This document shows, in pieces, positions 13,869 to 22,076 of a DNA stretch of 64,000 nt. This stretch comes from NCEH01 sp043195135. GTDB taxonomy: Bacteria; Pseudomonadota; Alphaproteobacteria; Rhizobiales; Xanthobacteraceae. The notes beneath the pieces are model-generated. The model made no database searches. It worked only from the letters and a program-made list of their open reading frames with translations, and was not told the DNA's origin. Position 1 is the first letter of the stretch; each line of letters starts with the position of its first letter. The translations under genes were made by a program, and so were the position numbers. The stretch lies in NCBI RefSeq assembly GCF_043195135.1, contig NZ_JBAFWP010000010.1. The stretch is one strand, 5' to 3'.

Positions 13869-15307
13869 CAGGCGATGCTCACATAGCCCATCATCCCCGT
13901 CTCCATATGGTCGAGGATGTGGCAATGGAGCACCCAGTTTCCCGGCGCCGCGACGAAGGCGATTTCCGCCGTTTCGCGCACCTGGAGCAGCACGGTGTCG
14001 GCGTAATGGCGCGGCCGCTTGGACTTGCTGGCGGAGATCACGTCGAACACATGCCCGTGCAGGTGCACCGGATGCAGGTGTTGGGTGGGATTGGTGAGGC
14101 TGATGACATAGGAGCGCCCCGCCACCAGCCGCGCCAGCGGCGCCGGCATGGGCCTGGTGCCGCCGGTGGGCCAGGAATTCTGGTTGATGGCCCAGAAGGT
14201 GCGCGGCCCGGTGCAATATTGATCCACCAGCGCCTTGGCGAGCGGATCGCCCGGCGGCAGGCCGTCGAGCACTTTCGCGGCATCGTCGGTGGCCTGCTGG
14301 AGGCTGAGCGAGAGCCGCTCGGCCTTGCGCAGGTCCGGCTTCGGCACGTTCGGCGCCGGCAGGGCGATGGGCTTGAACGGGCGCTTGCGGAACGACGAGG
14401 CGGTGGCCTCGATCCGCGCCAGCAGGAAGGGTTCGCCGCCGGTGCGGTAATCATAGATCGAGACGTTCTGCCCCTCGGCGGGCATGCGCACATGCAGGTC
14501 CAGCCGCTGGGAGGAGCCGAGGTCGCAGGTGTCGAAATCCGCTGGCGGGACGGCATGGCCGTCATAGGCGATGATATAGCCCTCGGCCTCGCCGGTGCCG
14601 ACCTGAACGGTGCGGGTGGAATCCAGGTTGAGGATGCGCAGGCGCAGGTCCGCATGGGCGGGCGCGGACAGCCGCGCCGGCCCGACCCCGTTGACGCCGC
14701 GCACGGTGCCGAAGGTGCCGGCCTTCGAGGCGCCCTCCTCCGTGAGGAAGGGCAGGAAGGCGCCGTCCGGCGCCAGCCGCCAATCCTTGATGACCAGGAT
14801 ATGCTCGGCCTGGAAGGGAAGCTTCTCCTCCTCCTCCACGATCAGCACTCCGGCGAGCCCGCGTCCCACCTGGCCGGTCTCGTCGCAATGGGGGTGGAAG
14901 AAATAGGTGCCGGCGTCCGGCAATGGCACCTCATAGGTGAATTGTCCGCCGTTCGCGGGGATCAGCTCCTGCGTCAGCCCCGGCACGCCGTCCTGGGCAT
15001 TGGGCAGGCGGATGCCGTGCCAATGCACGGTGGTGCCCACCGGCAGGCGATTGTCCACGGCGACCTTCAGCCGCGTGCCGCGCCGGGCGCGCACCACCGG
15101 GAAGATCGTGTCGTTGAAAAGATAGAGATCCTGCGCCTGCGTGCCCGGACCGAGCAGGGTGCGCGGGCTGATGCGCGGCGTCAGCGCGAGCGGCTGGATG
15201 GGCGCGCGCGGGTCGGTGGCCGCGGCGGCCTGCCCAAGGCGCTGCGGCAGGAACCCGCTGAGGGCTCCTGCCGCGAGGCCGGTCAGAAGGGTGCGCCGCG
15301 TGACCAT
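13868..15307 (-). CDS. Tat-exported multicopper oxidase
   Basis: 479 residues, starting with a twin-arginine signal (MVTRRTLLTGLAAGALSGFL). Three cupredoxin domains are implied by the copper motifs: HWHG and HPHCDETGQ in the N-terminal half, and HLHPVHLHGH and HCHILDHMETGM at the C-terminus, which together supply the type 1, 2 and 3 copper ligands. The Met after the final His block fits a type 1 site of moderate potential. Family members oxidise phenols, Cu(I) or Fe(II) with O2. Between an imelysin and a di-haem oxidoreductase, a ferroxidase role is plausible but not shown. It begins 5 bases after the first imelysin gene. Confidence 0.92.
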   Translation of the reverse strand: MVTRRTLLTGLAAGALSGFLPQRLGQAAAATDPRAPIQPLALTPRISPRTLLGPGTQAQDLYLFNDTIFPVVRARRGTRLKVAVDNRLPVGTTVHWHGIRLPNAQDGVPGLTQELIPANGGQFTYEVPLPDAGTYFFHPHCDETGQVGRGLAGVLIVEEEEKLPFQAEHILVIKDWRLAPDGAFLPFLTEEGASKAGTFGTVRGVNGVGPARLSAPAHADLRLRILNLDSTRTVQVGTGEAEGYIIAYDGHAVPPADFDTCDLGSSQRLDLHVRMPAEGQNVSIYDYRTGGEPFLLARIEATASSFRKRPFKPIALPAPNVPKPDLRKAERLSLSLQQATDDAAKVLDGLPPGDPLAKALVDQYCTGPRTFWAINQNSWPTGGTRPMPAPLARLVAGRSYVISLTNPTQHLHPVHLHGHVFDVISASKSKRPRHYADTVLLQVRETAEIAFVAAPGNWVLHCHILDHMETGMMGYVSIA

Positions 15308-15312
15308 CTCGC

Positions 15313-16599
15313 TCAGTGCGTCTTCACCTTCGAGGGATCGTCGAGGCTCTTGGAGCCCTCCACCTTGATCTTCACCCCGAGGGCGGCGACCGCCTGCTCC
15401 AGCGCGCGGGTCTGGGCCACCAGGGCGTCGATGCCGCGCTGGACGCGGGCGTTGCCTTCGGTATTCCCCTCGCCGATCATCTGGTCATAAGCTTCCTTGC
15501 CGCTATCGGCGGTGTCCTTGATGTCCTTCAGGGCGGCGAGCGCGGCGTCCATGCGCTCCTTCACCGTGGCGGCGACCTTCGGGTCCTTGGCGGCCACGAG
15601 ATCGGCCACCGAGGGGCCCTGCACCACGCTGCCGTCGAGGCGGGTATAGCGGCCGGTATAGATGCCGGTGATGCCGACTTCGTCGTAATAATGGGAATTG
15701 TGGGTGTTGTCGGAGAAGCAGTCATGCTCCTCCTCGGGGTCGTGCAGGATCAGGCCGAGCTTCATCCGCTCGCCCGCCAGTTCGCCATAGGAGAGCGAGC
15801 CGAGGCCGGTGAGGATGATGCCGAGCCCGGCCTTGTCGGACTTGGTCAGCACGAAGGCGCGCGCCTTGCCCTTGGGCCCCCATTGCGTGACGATCTCCTG
15901 GAGGTCGCTCACCAGCAGGTCGGTGGCGGCCTTCAGATAGGCGGCGCGGCGGTCGCAATTGGCGTTGGTGCAATTCTTCAGGTCGTAGTCGCTGGCGGGG
16001 CGGTTTCCGGCGCCGGCCTTGGTGCCGTTGAGATCCTGGCCCCACAGCAGGAATTCGATGGCGTGATAGCCGGTGGTGACATTGGCTTCCACGCCCGCCG
16101 CCTCGGCCAGCGAGGCGATCAGCTTGGGCGTGATGGTCGAGGTGTCCACCATCTTCTTGCCGACCCGGATCTGCTTGTTGGCGATGATGTTCGCCTTGTA
16201 GAGCGGGTTCTCGTCGGAGGTGTCGCCATAGGAGGGCGCCACATAATCGATCAGGCCCTCGTCGAGCGGCCAGGCGTTCACCTTGCCCTCCCAGGCATCC
16301 ACCACCGCATTGCCGAAGCGGAAGCCCTCGGTCTGCTGGTAGGGCACGCGCGCGGCCTTCCAGGCGTCGCGGGCCTTGGCGAGGGTGGCGTCGGTGGGGG
16401 CGGCGAGGAAGGCGTTCACCGCGCCCTGCAAGGTCTTCGCCGCGATCAGGCTGTCGCCATACATGGCCTCGGCCAGATTGGCGTAAGTGAAGAGAACGTC
16501 CTTAACATTGGGCGTCGGCGCGGGATCCGCTTTCGCAACAGTAATTGCGGACAGAGCCGCACATCCCAAGGCAAAGATGAAAGTCTTGGCGCGTATCAC
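15313..16599 (-). CDS. Imelysin-family periplasmic iron-regulated protein (first gene of operon)
   Basis: 428 residues from a GTG at 16599, where a signal peptide begins (VIRAKTFIFALGCAALSAITVAKA) with GGGAG about 9 bases upstream; a GTG at 16641 would add 14 residues. The imelysin domain carries the full GxHxxE motif as GYHAIEFLLWGQD. It also has a Cys pair (NCTNANCD) and HDCFSDNTHNSHYYD. It resembles IrpA of cyanobacteria and is likely a metal-binding periplasmic component of iron acquisition. First gene of a five-gene minus-strand operon. A dyad lies upstream at 16677-16697. Confidence 0.92.
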   Translation of the reverse strand: MIRAKTFIFALGCAALSAITVAKADPAPTPNVKDVLFTYANLAEAMYGDSLIAAKTLQGAVNAFLAAPTDATLAKARDAWKAARVPYQQTEGFRFGNAVVDAWEGKVNAWPLDEGLIDYVAPSYGDTSDENPLYKANIIANKQIRVGKKMVDTSTITPKLIASLAEAAGVEANVTTGYHAIEFLLWGQDLNGTKAGAGNRPASDYDLKNCTNANCDRRAAYLKAATDLLVSDLQEIVTQWGPKGKARAFVLTKSDKAGLGIILTGLGSLSYGELAGERMKLGLILHDPEEEHDCFSDNTHNSHYYDEVGITGIYTGRYTRLDGSVVQGPSVADLVAAKDPKVAATVKERMDAALAALKDIKDTADSGKEAYDQMIGEGNTEGNARVQRGIDALVAQTRALEQAVAALGVKIKVEGSKSLDDPSKVKTH

Positions 16600-16676
16600 A
16601 GCAAATGCTCCCGCGTCGCCGGGCAGAAATCGCCGGGCCACCCCGCATCAGCCATAACCGAGGGTGAGATATCCCG

Positions 16677-16697
16677 CAAGTTGAGCGCGCAAACTTG
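16677..16697. promoter_or_regulatory. Inverted repeat upstream of the imelysin operon
   Basis: CAAGTT, 9 bases, AACTTG: a 6-base perfect dyad about 80 bases upstream of the first imelysin start and 55 bases beyond the end of the XRE gene. The position fits an operator for the operon. It does not match a Fur or Irr box that I can name, so the regulator is unknown. Confidence 0.4.
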
Positions 16698-16751
16698 GAA
16701 TGACTACAGGCTGGATGCTTGGCGCGCAAAACCCGGACGCGAGGGAAGCGG

Positions 16752-17117
16752 TTACGCGCGACGGCGCAGGATTTTCAGACGCCCCAGCAGTTCCGCCACC
16801 GCCTCCGGCGGCAGCACGGCGATTTCCTTGGCCAGCAGATTGGCGAGTTCGGTCGCCTCCGGCGTCAGGCCGGCGGTGTCCACGGTGACGCGGGGGTGGG
16901 AGACCTCGGCGAGCCGCTGGAGGTCCTCCGCCTCGTCCCAGATCACGTTGAAATAGGCGATCACCCGCTGCACCAGCGGCCAGGTGGGGCGTCCGCGCTT
17001 GCCGTTCTCCAGCGCCGAGAGATAGGTCGGCGTCACGCCCACGGCATGGGCCATCTCGCTGAGGGTCACGCCCTTGCGGGCGCGCAATTCGCGCACCCGG
17101 CGCCCGAACGGGGTCAT
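16752..17117 (-). CDS. XRE-family helix-turn-helix regulator
   Basis: 121 residues. The N-terminal 60 residues form a Cro/C1-type HTH: FGRRVRELRARKGVTLSEMAHAVGVTPTYLSALENGKRG, followed by a PTWPLVQRVIAYFNVIWDEAEDL helix. The C-terminal half is a short helical region (LTPEATELANLLAKEIAVLPPEAVAELLGRL) that could dimerise. The ATG at 17117 is chosen because the HTH begins there. Its start lies 10 bases after the smr stop. In many alphaproteobacteria the order mltA-smr-xre is conserved, so this is probably a core regulator of unknown targets. Confidence 0.9.
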   Translation of the reverse strand: MTPFGRRVRELRARKGVTLSEMAHAVGVTPTYLSALENGKRGRPTWPLVQRVIAYFNVIWDEAEDLQRLAEVSHPRVTVDTAGLTPEATELANLLAKEIAVLPPEAVAELLGRLKILRRRA

Positions 17118-17127
17118 GCGGGCGCGC

Positions 17128-17769
17128 TCACGCCAGCGGCTCGCGCGCGCCGCGCCGCCGGCGGATGCGGATATAGAGCGCGCCGTCCCCACCATGGCGC
17201 CGCGCGGCACTCTCGAAACCCACCACATAAGGCCGCATGGCGGCGTCGGAGAGCCATTGCGGCACCGCCCGGCGCAGCACGCCGCGTTCGGGCGTGCCGG
17301 TCATGAACACGGTTTCCGGGTCCCCCTTGCCGGTGATCACCAGCACCAAGGCGTGGCCGGCGGCCTGCGCCTGCGCGACGAACAGCAGCAGCTGGCGATG
17401 GGCGGCCGCCTGGGTGAGGCCGTGCAGGTCGAGCCGGGCATCCACCTCGCCGCCCCGCGTCAGGCGGCGCCGCACCTTGGGTTCCAGCACCGACAGCGGC
17501 GGCGGGGCGGGGGCCTCCAGCGCGCGGCGCGCGGCGGCGCTGCCGGTGGGCTTGAGGATGCGCTTCTTCGCAACCGGTGCCTTGGGACCGGGCGCCGCCG
17601 GTTCGGCGGCGGGGATCTCCGGCTCCGGTGGCAGCGGGGCGCCGATCGCGGCGGGCGGCGGCGCAAGCGGACGGGGGGCGGCGCGCAGCGGGGCGACCGA
17701 GCGCACCACATGCTGCCACAGGGCGCGTTCCTCCTCGTTCAGCAGCCGCCTGCGGCCCCGCCGGCTCAT
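17128..17769 (-). CDS. Smr-domain protein (MutS2 C-terminal-like)
   Basis: 213 residues. A Pro/Ala-rich linker (residues 25-90) precedes a C-terminal Smr domain with its three signature motifs: LDLHGLT near 112, VITGKGD near 145 and HGGDGALYIRIRRR near 192. Smr domains bind or nick DNA or RNA; stand-alone Smr proteins have poorly defined roles. Its ATG overlaps the mltA stop by four bases (ATGA), so it is translated together with mltA. Confidence 0.92.
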   Translation of the reverse strand: MSRRGRRRLLNEEERALWQHVVRSVAPLRAAPRPLAPPPAAIGAPLPPEPEIPAAEPAAPGPKAPVAKKRILKPTGSAAARRALEAPAPPPLSVLEPKVRRRLTRGGEVDARLDLHGLTQAAAHRQLLLFVAQAQAAGHALVLVITGKGDPETVFMTGTPERGVLRRAVPQWLSDAAMRPYVVGFESAARRHGGDGALYIRIRRRRGAREPLA

Positions 17770-19007
17770 GGCGCTTTCGCCTGCGTCGGCTCCAGGCGCG
17801 GCACCAGCACGGTGAAGGTGCCGGGATGGCGGATGCGCCCGGCCATTGCCGCCGCCGCGTCGCCCGCGCCGAAGAACAGATCCGCCCGCGCCGGCCCGAC
17901 GATGGCGGAGCCGGTGTCCTGCGCGATCATCAGCCGGCGGAAGGGATCGGCGCTGCCGGCGGTCGCGAGGGGAAGCGCGGCGTCGATGAAGACCGGCGTG
18001 CCATAGGCATGCAGCGCGCGGTCGATGGCGATGGAGCGGCCGGCGGTCAGCGGCACGCCCTGGGCGCCGAGCGCCCCCGCGTCGGCGGCGAGCGGCACCG
18101 CCCGGAAGAAGACGAACGAGCGGTTCTCCCGCATGAGCTCCGCGCCCGCCTGCGGGTTCTGCTCGATAAAGCTGCGGATGGCGGCCATGGACATGGCCTC
18201 GCGCGCGACCAGCCCGCGCTGGATCAGCAGGCGGCCCACGGGCGTGTAGGGATAGCCGTTGTGACCGTCGTAATTGAGCCGGAGGGCCTTGCCGTCCGGC
18301 AGGCGGATGCGGGCCGAGCCCTGGATCTGCATGAAGAACAGGTCCACCGGATGGGCGATATAGGCGATTTCCAGCCCGCGCCCGGCGAGCGCGCCGTCCT
18401 CGATCTGCGCGCGGTCGTAATAGGGCACGAACCTGTCGCCGGCGCTGCGCACCGCGCCGCCCTTGTTGCTGCCCGCCGGGCCCGTGGGGATGAGATCCCC
18501 CGGCCGGGCGTAGACCGGCACCGGGAATGCGCCCGTCGGGGTGAGCGAGCCGTCCAGCTCGGGCTCGTAATAGCCGGTGAGGAAGCCGGGCGGGTTCTTG
18601 TCCGGCACGATCCTATAGGGGCGGAAATTGGCCTCGAAGAACAGCCGCGCCACGGCCGCCGATGCGGTCTCGGGCGCGAGCGTGCGCACCAGGCGGCGGG
18701 CATTCTCGCAGGCGACGCGCAGCCCCGGCACCAGCGCGGGATTGTCCGGCGGGCCGACTTCCGCGGGGCGGGCGCGCAAGGCGCCGCAGCTGGCGAGGAA
18801 GGTGGAGAAGGCGGCGCCCTGGTCGTCCTGCGCCCAGCCGGGCAAGGCGGCATAGGCCGCGCTCTCCAGCCGCGCGCCGGCGATCTGCGGACGGGCAACG
18901 GGCGCGAGGAGGGCGGACGGGCCGGTGCCGCCGCTCGCCGCCACGGGCGCGGTTCCGAGCAGGGCCGCAAGCAAAAAACCGGCGAGCAGGGGCATCCCGG
19001 CAAGCAT
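17766..19007 (-). CDS. mltA: Membrane-bound lytic murein transglycosylase A
   Basis: Cleaves peptidoglycan glycan strands in the periplasm, leaving 1,6-anhydro ends. 413 residues from the ATG at 19007. A hydrophobic signal segment (AGMPLLAGFLLAALLGTAPVAAS) has no lipobox Cys visible, so this homologue is probably soluble or anchored. The MltA core holds GFLTGYYEPELDGS and VDLFFMQIQGSARIRLPDG, and the 3D domain ends in RLMIAQDTGSAIVGPARADLFFG with the conserved catalytic-site Asp residues. It lies downstream of the Tim44-like gene and overlaps smr. Confidence 0.92.
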   Translation of the reverse strand: MLAGMPLLAGFLLAALLGTAPVAASGGTGPSALLAPVARPQIAGARLESAAYAALPGWAQDDQGAAFSTFLASCGALRARPAEVGPPDNPALVPGLRVACENARRLVRTLAPETASAAVARLFFEANFRPYRIVPDKNPPGFLTGYYEPELDGSLTPTGAFPVPVYARPGDLIPTGPAGSNKGGAVRSAGDRFVPYYDRAQIEDGALAGRGLEIAYIAHPVDLFFMQIQGSARIRLPDGKALRLNYDGHNGYPYTPVGRLLIQRGLVAREAMSMAAIRSFIEQNPQAGAELMRENRSFVFFRAVPLAADAGALGAQGVPLTAGRSIAIDRALHAYGTPVFIDAALPLATAGSADPFRRLMIAQDTGSAIVGPARADLFFGAGDAAAAMAGRIRHPGTFTVLVPRLEPTQAKAP

Positions 19008-19181
19008 GGCGCGCCTTCTGGGACGGAGCGCGCCCGCGGCGATGTCCTGCCGAGGGGGGCCGTCCCTTCGGGTTTCGCGCGCCCGCATGTCCGAGCGGCC
19101 CGGCGCCGCCGCCCCCGGGCGAGCGGGTGCGCGGCGCGGCGCGGCGGCGGGCGAGGGGCGCGCGGGCGCCATGGGTGGGCC

Positions 19182-19898
19182 TTACTGCGCCGCTTCGGTG
19201 GCGACCAGCTTCCAATTGGGGTCGCGGGTGCCGAGGTCGCGCGCGAAGGTCCACACGTCGGTCACGTCCGAGACGCTGTCGGGGCTGCCGTCCGCCACCG
19301 ATCCGTCCTTGGCGCGGGTCACGGAAATCAGCTTGGAGACGAAGCGCACCGTGACCTGGGCCGTGCGGCCGCGCACGTTGGCGTCCAGCAGATCGGCGGT
19401 TTCGATGGAGACGAAGCGCGATTCCATGGTCTCGCCCCGGCTTTCGCGGTCGGCGATGGCGGCGATGAAGCCGTCATAGACGTCCTTGGCCAGCAGGTCC
19501 TTGAGCTGGCGGCGGTCGCCGTTGGCGAATGCGAGCACGATCAATTCATAGGCGCCCTTGGCACCGGCGAGGAATTGCTTGGCGTCGAAATCCGGCTCGA
19601 TGGCGACGATCTGGTCGAGCGCCTGGGCGACCGGCGACCTTTCGGTCGTCACGCCCTGCCAGCGGAAGCCGCCGGGCGGGATGTCGTCGTTCACCGGCGC
19701 GCGGGCGGGCAGGTCTCCCGTGCGCTCCGGCAAGGTCACCACATTGTCGGCGGGCGCCGGTGGCGGGCGCGTGGCATCGCGCGAATAGGGGTCATAGGGC
19801 GGCCGCTCCTTGCCGGTGCGCTGGCCGAGCACGGCGCGCAGGCGGAAGAAGATGAAGACCGCGAGGGCCAGGAAGATGATCGTGTAAATGTCGAGCAC
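19182..19898 (-). CDS. Tim44/TimA-like membrane-associated protein
   Basis: About 238 residues. A single N-terminal hydrophobic segment (LDIYTIIFLALAVFIFFRLRAVLG) is followed by a Pro-rich linker. The Tim44-like domain includes PDFDAKQFLAGAKGAYELIVLAFANGDRRQLKDLLAKDVYDGF and ends in NWKLVATEA. Bacterial Tim44-like proteins bind membranes; some act in respiratory complex or sterol-lipid contexts, but the role here is unknown. The GTG at 19898 matches the usual N-terminus; an ATG at 19931 is the alternative. Upstream of mltA with a 174-base gap. Confidence 0.85.
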   Translation of the reverse strand: MLDIYTIIFLALAVFIFFRLRAVLGQRTGKERPPYDPYSRDATRPPPAPADNVVTLPERTGDLPARAPVNDDIPPGGFRWQGVTTERSPVAQALDQIVAIEPDFDAKQFLAGAKGAYELIVLAFANGDRRQLKDLLAKDVYDGFIAAIADRESRGETMESRFVSIETADLLDANVRGRTAQVTVRFVSKLISVTRAKDGSVADGSPDSVSDVTDVWTFARDLGTRDPNWKLVATEAAQ

Positions 19899-20235
19899 TG
19901 CGCTTCGCCATGCCTCCGGCCGCGCGGACAAGCCGCCACCGCCTCTGTTGCCGCCGCTTGAGGCCCCTCGCCATCCCCAAGGACGCCAAGCGACCCCACC
20001 CCTGGGACACGACCGATCCTCGGTTCAGATGGATATCCTAACCGGCCGCATTCCGAAACCCGCCTCGTCGGCCAATGCCCCACCCCGCCCGGGCAATCGG
20101 CCGATATGCACCTTCATACCCCTATATGTACGTGGTCCGGGCGCTGCCGCCACCCCCCGCGGCGGCGCAGACCGCGAATAACCTTAGGGCAGGGGTTGCC
20201 GGAACGCCACATGCGCCACCGCGCCGCATGCTCCG

Positions 20236-20264
20236 TTGACCGCTGACCAAGGGTCACCTAAGTT
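20236..20264 (+). promoter_or_regulatory. Candidate tctC promoter with operator-like dyad in the spacer
   Basis: TTGACC at 20236-20241 and TAAGTT at 20259-20264 are separated by exactly 17 bases. The spacer contains the dyad TGACC-AAG-GGTCA (20244-20256), positioned where a bound repressor would block RNA polymerase. About 105 bases upstream of the tctC start. Confidence 0.5.
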
Positions 20265-20269
20265 GTTTC

Positions 20270-20286
20270 AAACGATTAAAACGATT
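20270..20286 (+). repeat. Direct repeat of AAACGATT
   Basis: Two copies of AAACGATT spaced 9 bases start to start, just downstream of the candidate -10 element of tctC. Possibly a regulator-binding site; AT-rich against the surroundings. Confidence 0.35.
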
Positions 20287-20370
20287 TGCCGCTCCACCCA
20301 AAGGCCACGCCAATCAAGGCCGGGGGAGGAGGCAAAAGGGGCCGCCGGGGCCTCGCAACGGGAGGAACGC

Positions 20371-21339
20371 ATGAAACGATTGCTCGTCGCCGGGCTCAGC
20401 CTCGCCATGTCCGCCTTGCTGCCGCTGGGCGCTGCGAAGGCGGCCTATCCCGAACGGCCCATCACGCTGATCGTGCCCTGGGGCGCGGGCGGCGGCACGG
20501 ATGCGGTGGCGCGGATCATCGGTTCGCTGATGGAGCGCGATCTCGGCCAGCCGGTGGCCGTGGTGAACCGCACCGGCGGCCAGGGCGTGGTGGGCCACCA
20601 GGCGATCGCGGACGCGGCGCCGGACGGCTACACCATCGGCCTGCTGACGGTGGAAATCGCCATGATGCACTGGGCCGGCCTCACCAAGCTCGACCCCTCC
20701 TCCTACACCCCCATCGGCCTCGTGAACGAAGATGCCGCCGGCCTCCAGGTGCGCGCCGACGCGCCCTACAAGACCGCGCAGGAGGTGATCGACGACATCA
20801 AGAAGAACCCCGGCAAGTTCAAGGCCTCCGGCACCGGGCAGGGCGGCATCTGGCACCTGGCGGTGGCCGGCATGCTGTCCTCGCTGAAGGTGGACCCGGC
20901 GAGCGTGCCCTGGGTGCCGAGCGCGGGCGCCGCTCCCGGATTGCAGGACCTGATGGCCGGCGGCGTGCAGATCGTCACCTGCTCGCTGCCCGAGGCGCGC
21001 GCGCTGATCGAGGCCGGGCGCGTGAAGAGCCTCGCCATCATGGGCAAGGAGCGCTCCAAGCTGATGCCCGATATCCCGACCCTCAAGGAAGCCACCGGCA
21101 GCGACTGGACCATCGGCGCGTGGCGCGGCATCGCCGGGCCGAAGGGCCTGCCCAAGGAGGTCACCGACCGGCTCGCCGCCTCGGTGAAGAAAGCCTACGA
21201 GAGCAAGGAATACCAGGAATTCCTCACCAATCGCGGGTTCGGCGGGCGGTGGGCGGAAGGCGCCGCGTTCGGGGCCTTCATGGCGCAGAGCGACGCCGCC
21301 CTGGGCGCGGTGATGAAGGAAGTGGGGCTCTCGAAATAG
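20371..21339 (+). CDS. tctC: Tripartite tricarboxylate transporter substrate-binding protein
   Basis: Periplasmic TctC/Bug-family receptor of 322 residues that captures a carboxylate for the TctAB membrane pair. A cleavable signal peptide covers residues 1-24 (ending GAAKA). The Bug landmarks are YPERPITLIVPWGAGGGTDAVAR, VVNRTGGQGVVGHQAIADAAPDGYTI and ASGTGQGGIWHLA. Substrates vary from citrate to other dicarboxylates and aromatic acids, and cannot be read from sequence. GGAGG stands 5 bases before the ATG. It is separated from tctB by 272 bases that hold palindromic repeats. Confidence 0.93.
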   Translation: MKRLLVAGLSLAMSALLPLGAAKAAYPERPITLIVPWGAGGGTDAVARIIGSLMERDLGQPVAVVNRTGGQGVVGHQAIADAAPDGYTIGLLTVEIAMMHWAGLTKLDPSSYTPIGLVNEDAAGLQVRADAPYKTAQEVIDDIKKNPGKFKASGTGQGGIWHLAVAGMLSSLKVDPASVPWVPSAGAAPGLQDLMAGGVQIVTCSLPEARALIEAGRVKSLAIMGKERSKLMPDIPTLKEATGSDWTIGAWRGIAGPKGLPKEVTDRLAASVKKAYESKEYQEFLTNRGFGGRWAEGAAFGAFMAQSDAALGAVMKEVGLSK

Positions 21340-21340
21340 C

Positions 21341-21545
21341 CTCCTCACCCCGGCCTCTCCCCGCCGGGGAGAGGCGGCACCGGAGGGCTCTCCTTCTCGT
21401 CATGCGGGAAGCGGGACGCATCTCTCCCCGTGGGGGAGAGGTCGGCCGGGCAGCGGACGGGTGAGGGGCGCCGGTGCTGCCGGAAGGCGCGGCCTCCCTC
21501 GCCCCGGCCTTCTCCCCGTCGCAGAGAGGGGTCGTCTCTTCCGCG
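21341..21545. repeat. Interspersed GC palindromic elements between tctC and tctB
   Basis: Two clear hairpins are visible: CCTCTCCCC-GCC-GGGGAGAGG at 21354-21374 and CTCTCCCC-GTG-GGGGAGAG at 21422-21440, followed by GTCGG...GGGTGAGGG. A third degenerate copy (TTCTCCCCGTCGCAGAGAGGGG) lies near 21509-21530. This layout is typical of the short dispersed palindromes found in intergenic regions of rhizobial-type genomes. It may also act as mRNA hairpins protecting tctC transcripts. Confidence 0.7.
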
Positions 21546-21611
21546 CCGGGGGGCGGGCTTCCGGGATCGGAGCTTTCTTTCTTTGTTTCCTGTGCACCTA
21601 AGGACTGCACC

Positions 21612-22076
21612 ATGCGCGTCAATGATTTGATCCTCGCCATCGCCGTGATGATCGGGGCCGCGGCGCTGGCCGCCGCCGCCTCCACGCTGCCGCCCATTCC
21701 GGGCCAGAAGTACGGGGCGGACGTGTTTCCGCTCGCCATATCCGCCGGCCTGTTCCTGTGCGGCCTCGTGCTGGCGGTGCAGAGCCTGCGGGCCGGCGCG
21801 GGGCCCGCGCTCATGCTCGGCTGGGCACGGGAGATGCCCGCTCTGCTGCGCGCCGCCGGCACGCTGGCGGCGGTGGCGCTCTACATGGTGCTGGCGCCGC
21901 TGACCGGCTTCATCATCGCCTCCACGGCGATGCTGATGGTGCTGTTCCTGATGCTGAAGGTGCGACCGCTCGCGGCCGTGCCGGTGGCGCTGATCGCGAC
22001 GCTGTGCGTCTATTATTCCTTCGCCCACGGCCTGCGCGTTCCGCTGCCGCGCGGCCTCATCGAGGGCATGCTGTGA
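21612..22076 (+). CDS. tctB: Tripartite tricarboxylate transporter small membrane subunit
   Basis: A 154-residue inner-membrane protein with four predicted helices: LILAIAVMIGAAALAAAAS, ADVFPLAISAGLFLCGLVLAVQSL, LLRAAGTLAAVALYMVLAPLTGFIIAS, and LAAVPVALIATLCVYYSFAHG. The GADVFPLAI motif and overall plan match TctB. The last base of its stop is the first base of the tctA start (TGATG). Confidence 0.92.
   Translation: MRVNDLILAIAVMIGAAALAAAASTLPPIPGQKYGADVFPLAISAGLFLCGLVLAVQSLRAGAGPALMLGWAREMPALLRAAGTLAAVALYMVLAPLTGFIIASTAMLMVLFLMLKVRPLAAVPVALIATLCVYYSFAHGLRVPLPRGLIEGML

Larger units (their letters stand above)
19899..20370. other. Intergenic region between the Tim44-like gene and tctC
   Basis: A divergent promoter region of about 470 bases with no credible gene. 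Bases near 20100-20130 are locally AT-richer. The tctC-proximal end holds a sigma-70-like promoter with an internal dyad (20236-20264) and a direct repeat (20270-20286). Nothing else stands out. Confidence 0.6.

Noticed and set aside
19888..20181. Open frame in the Tim44/tctC gap
   Set aside because: Low-complexity Pro/Arg composition, no ribosome-binding site, no recognisable domain; it also overlaps the Tim44-like start.
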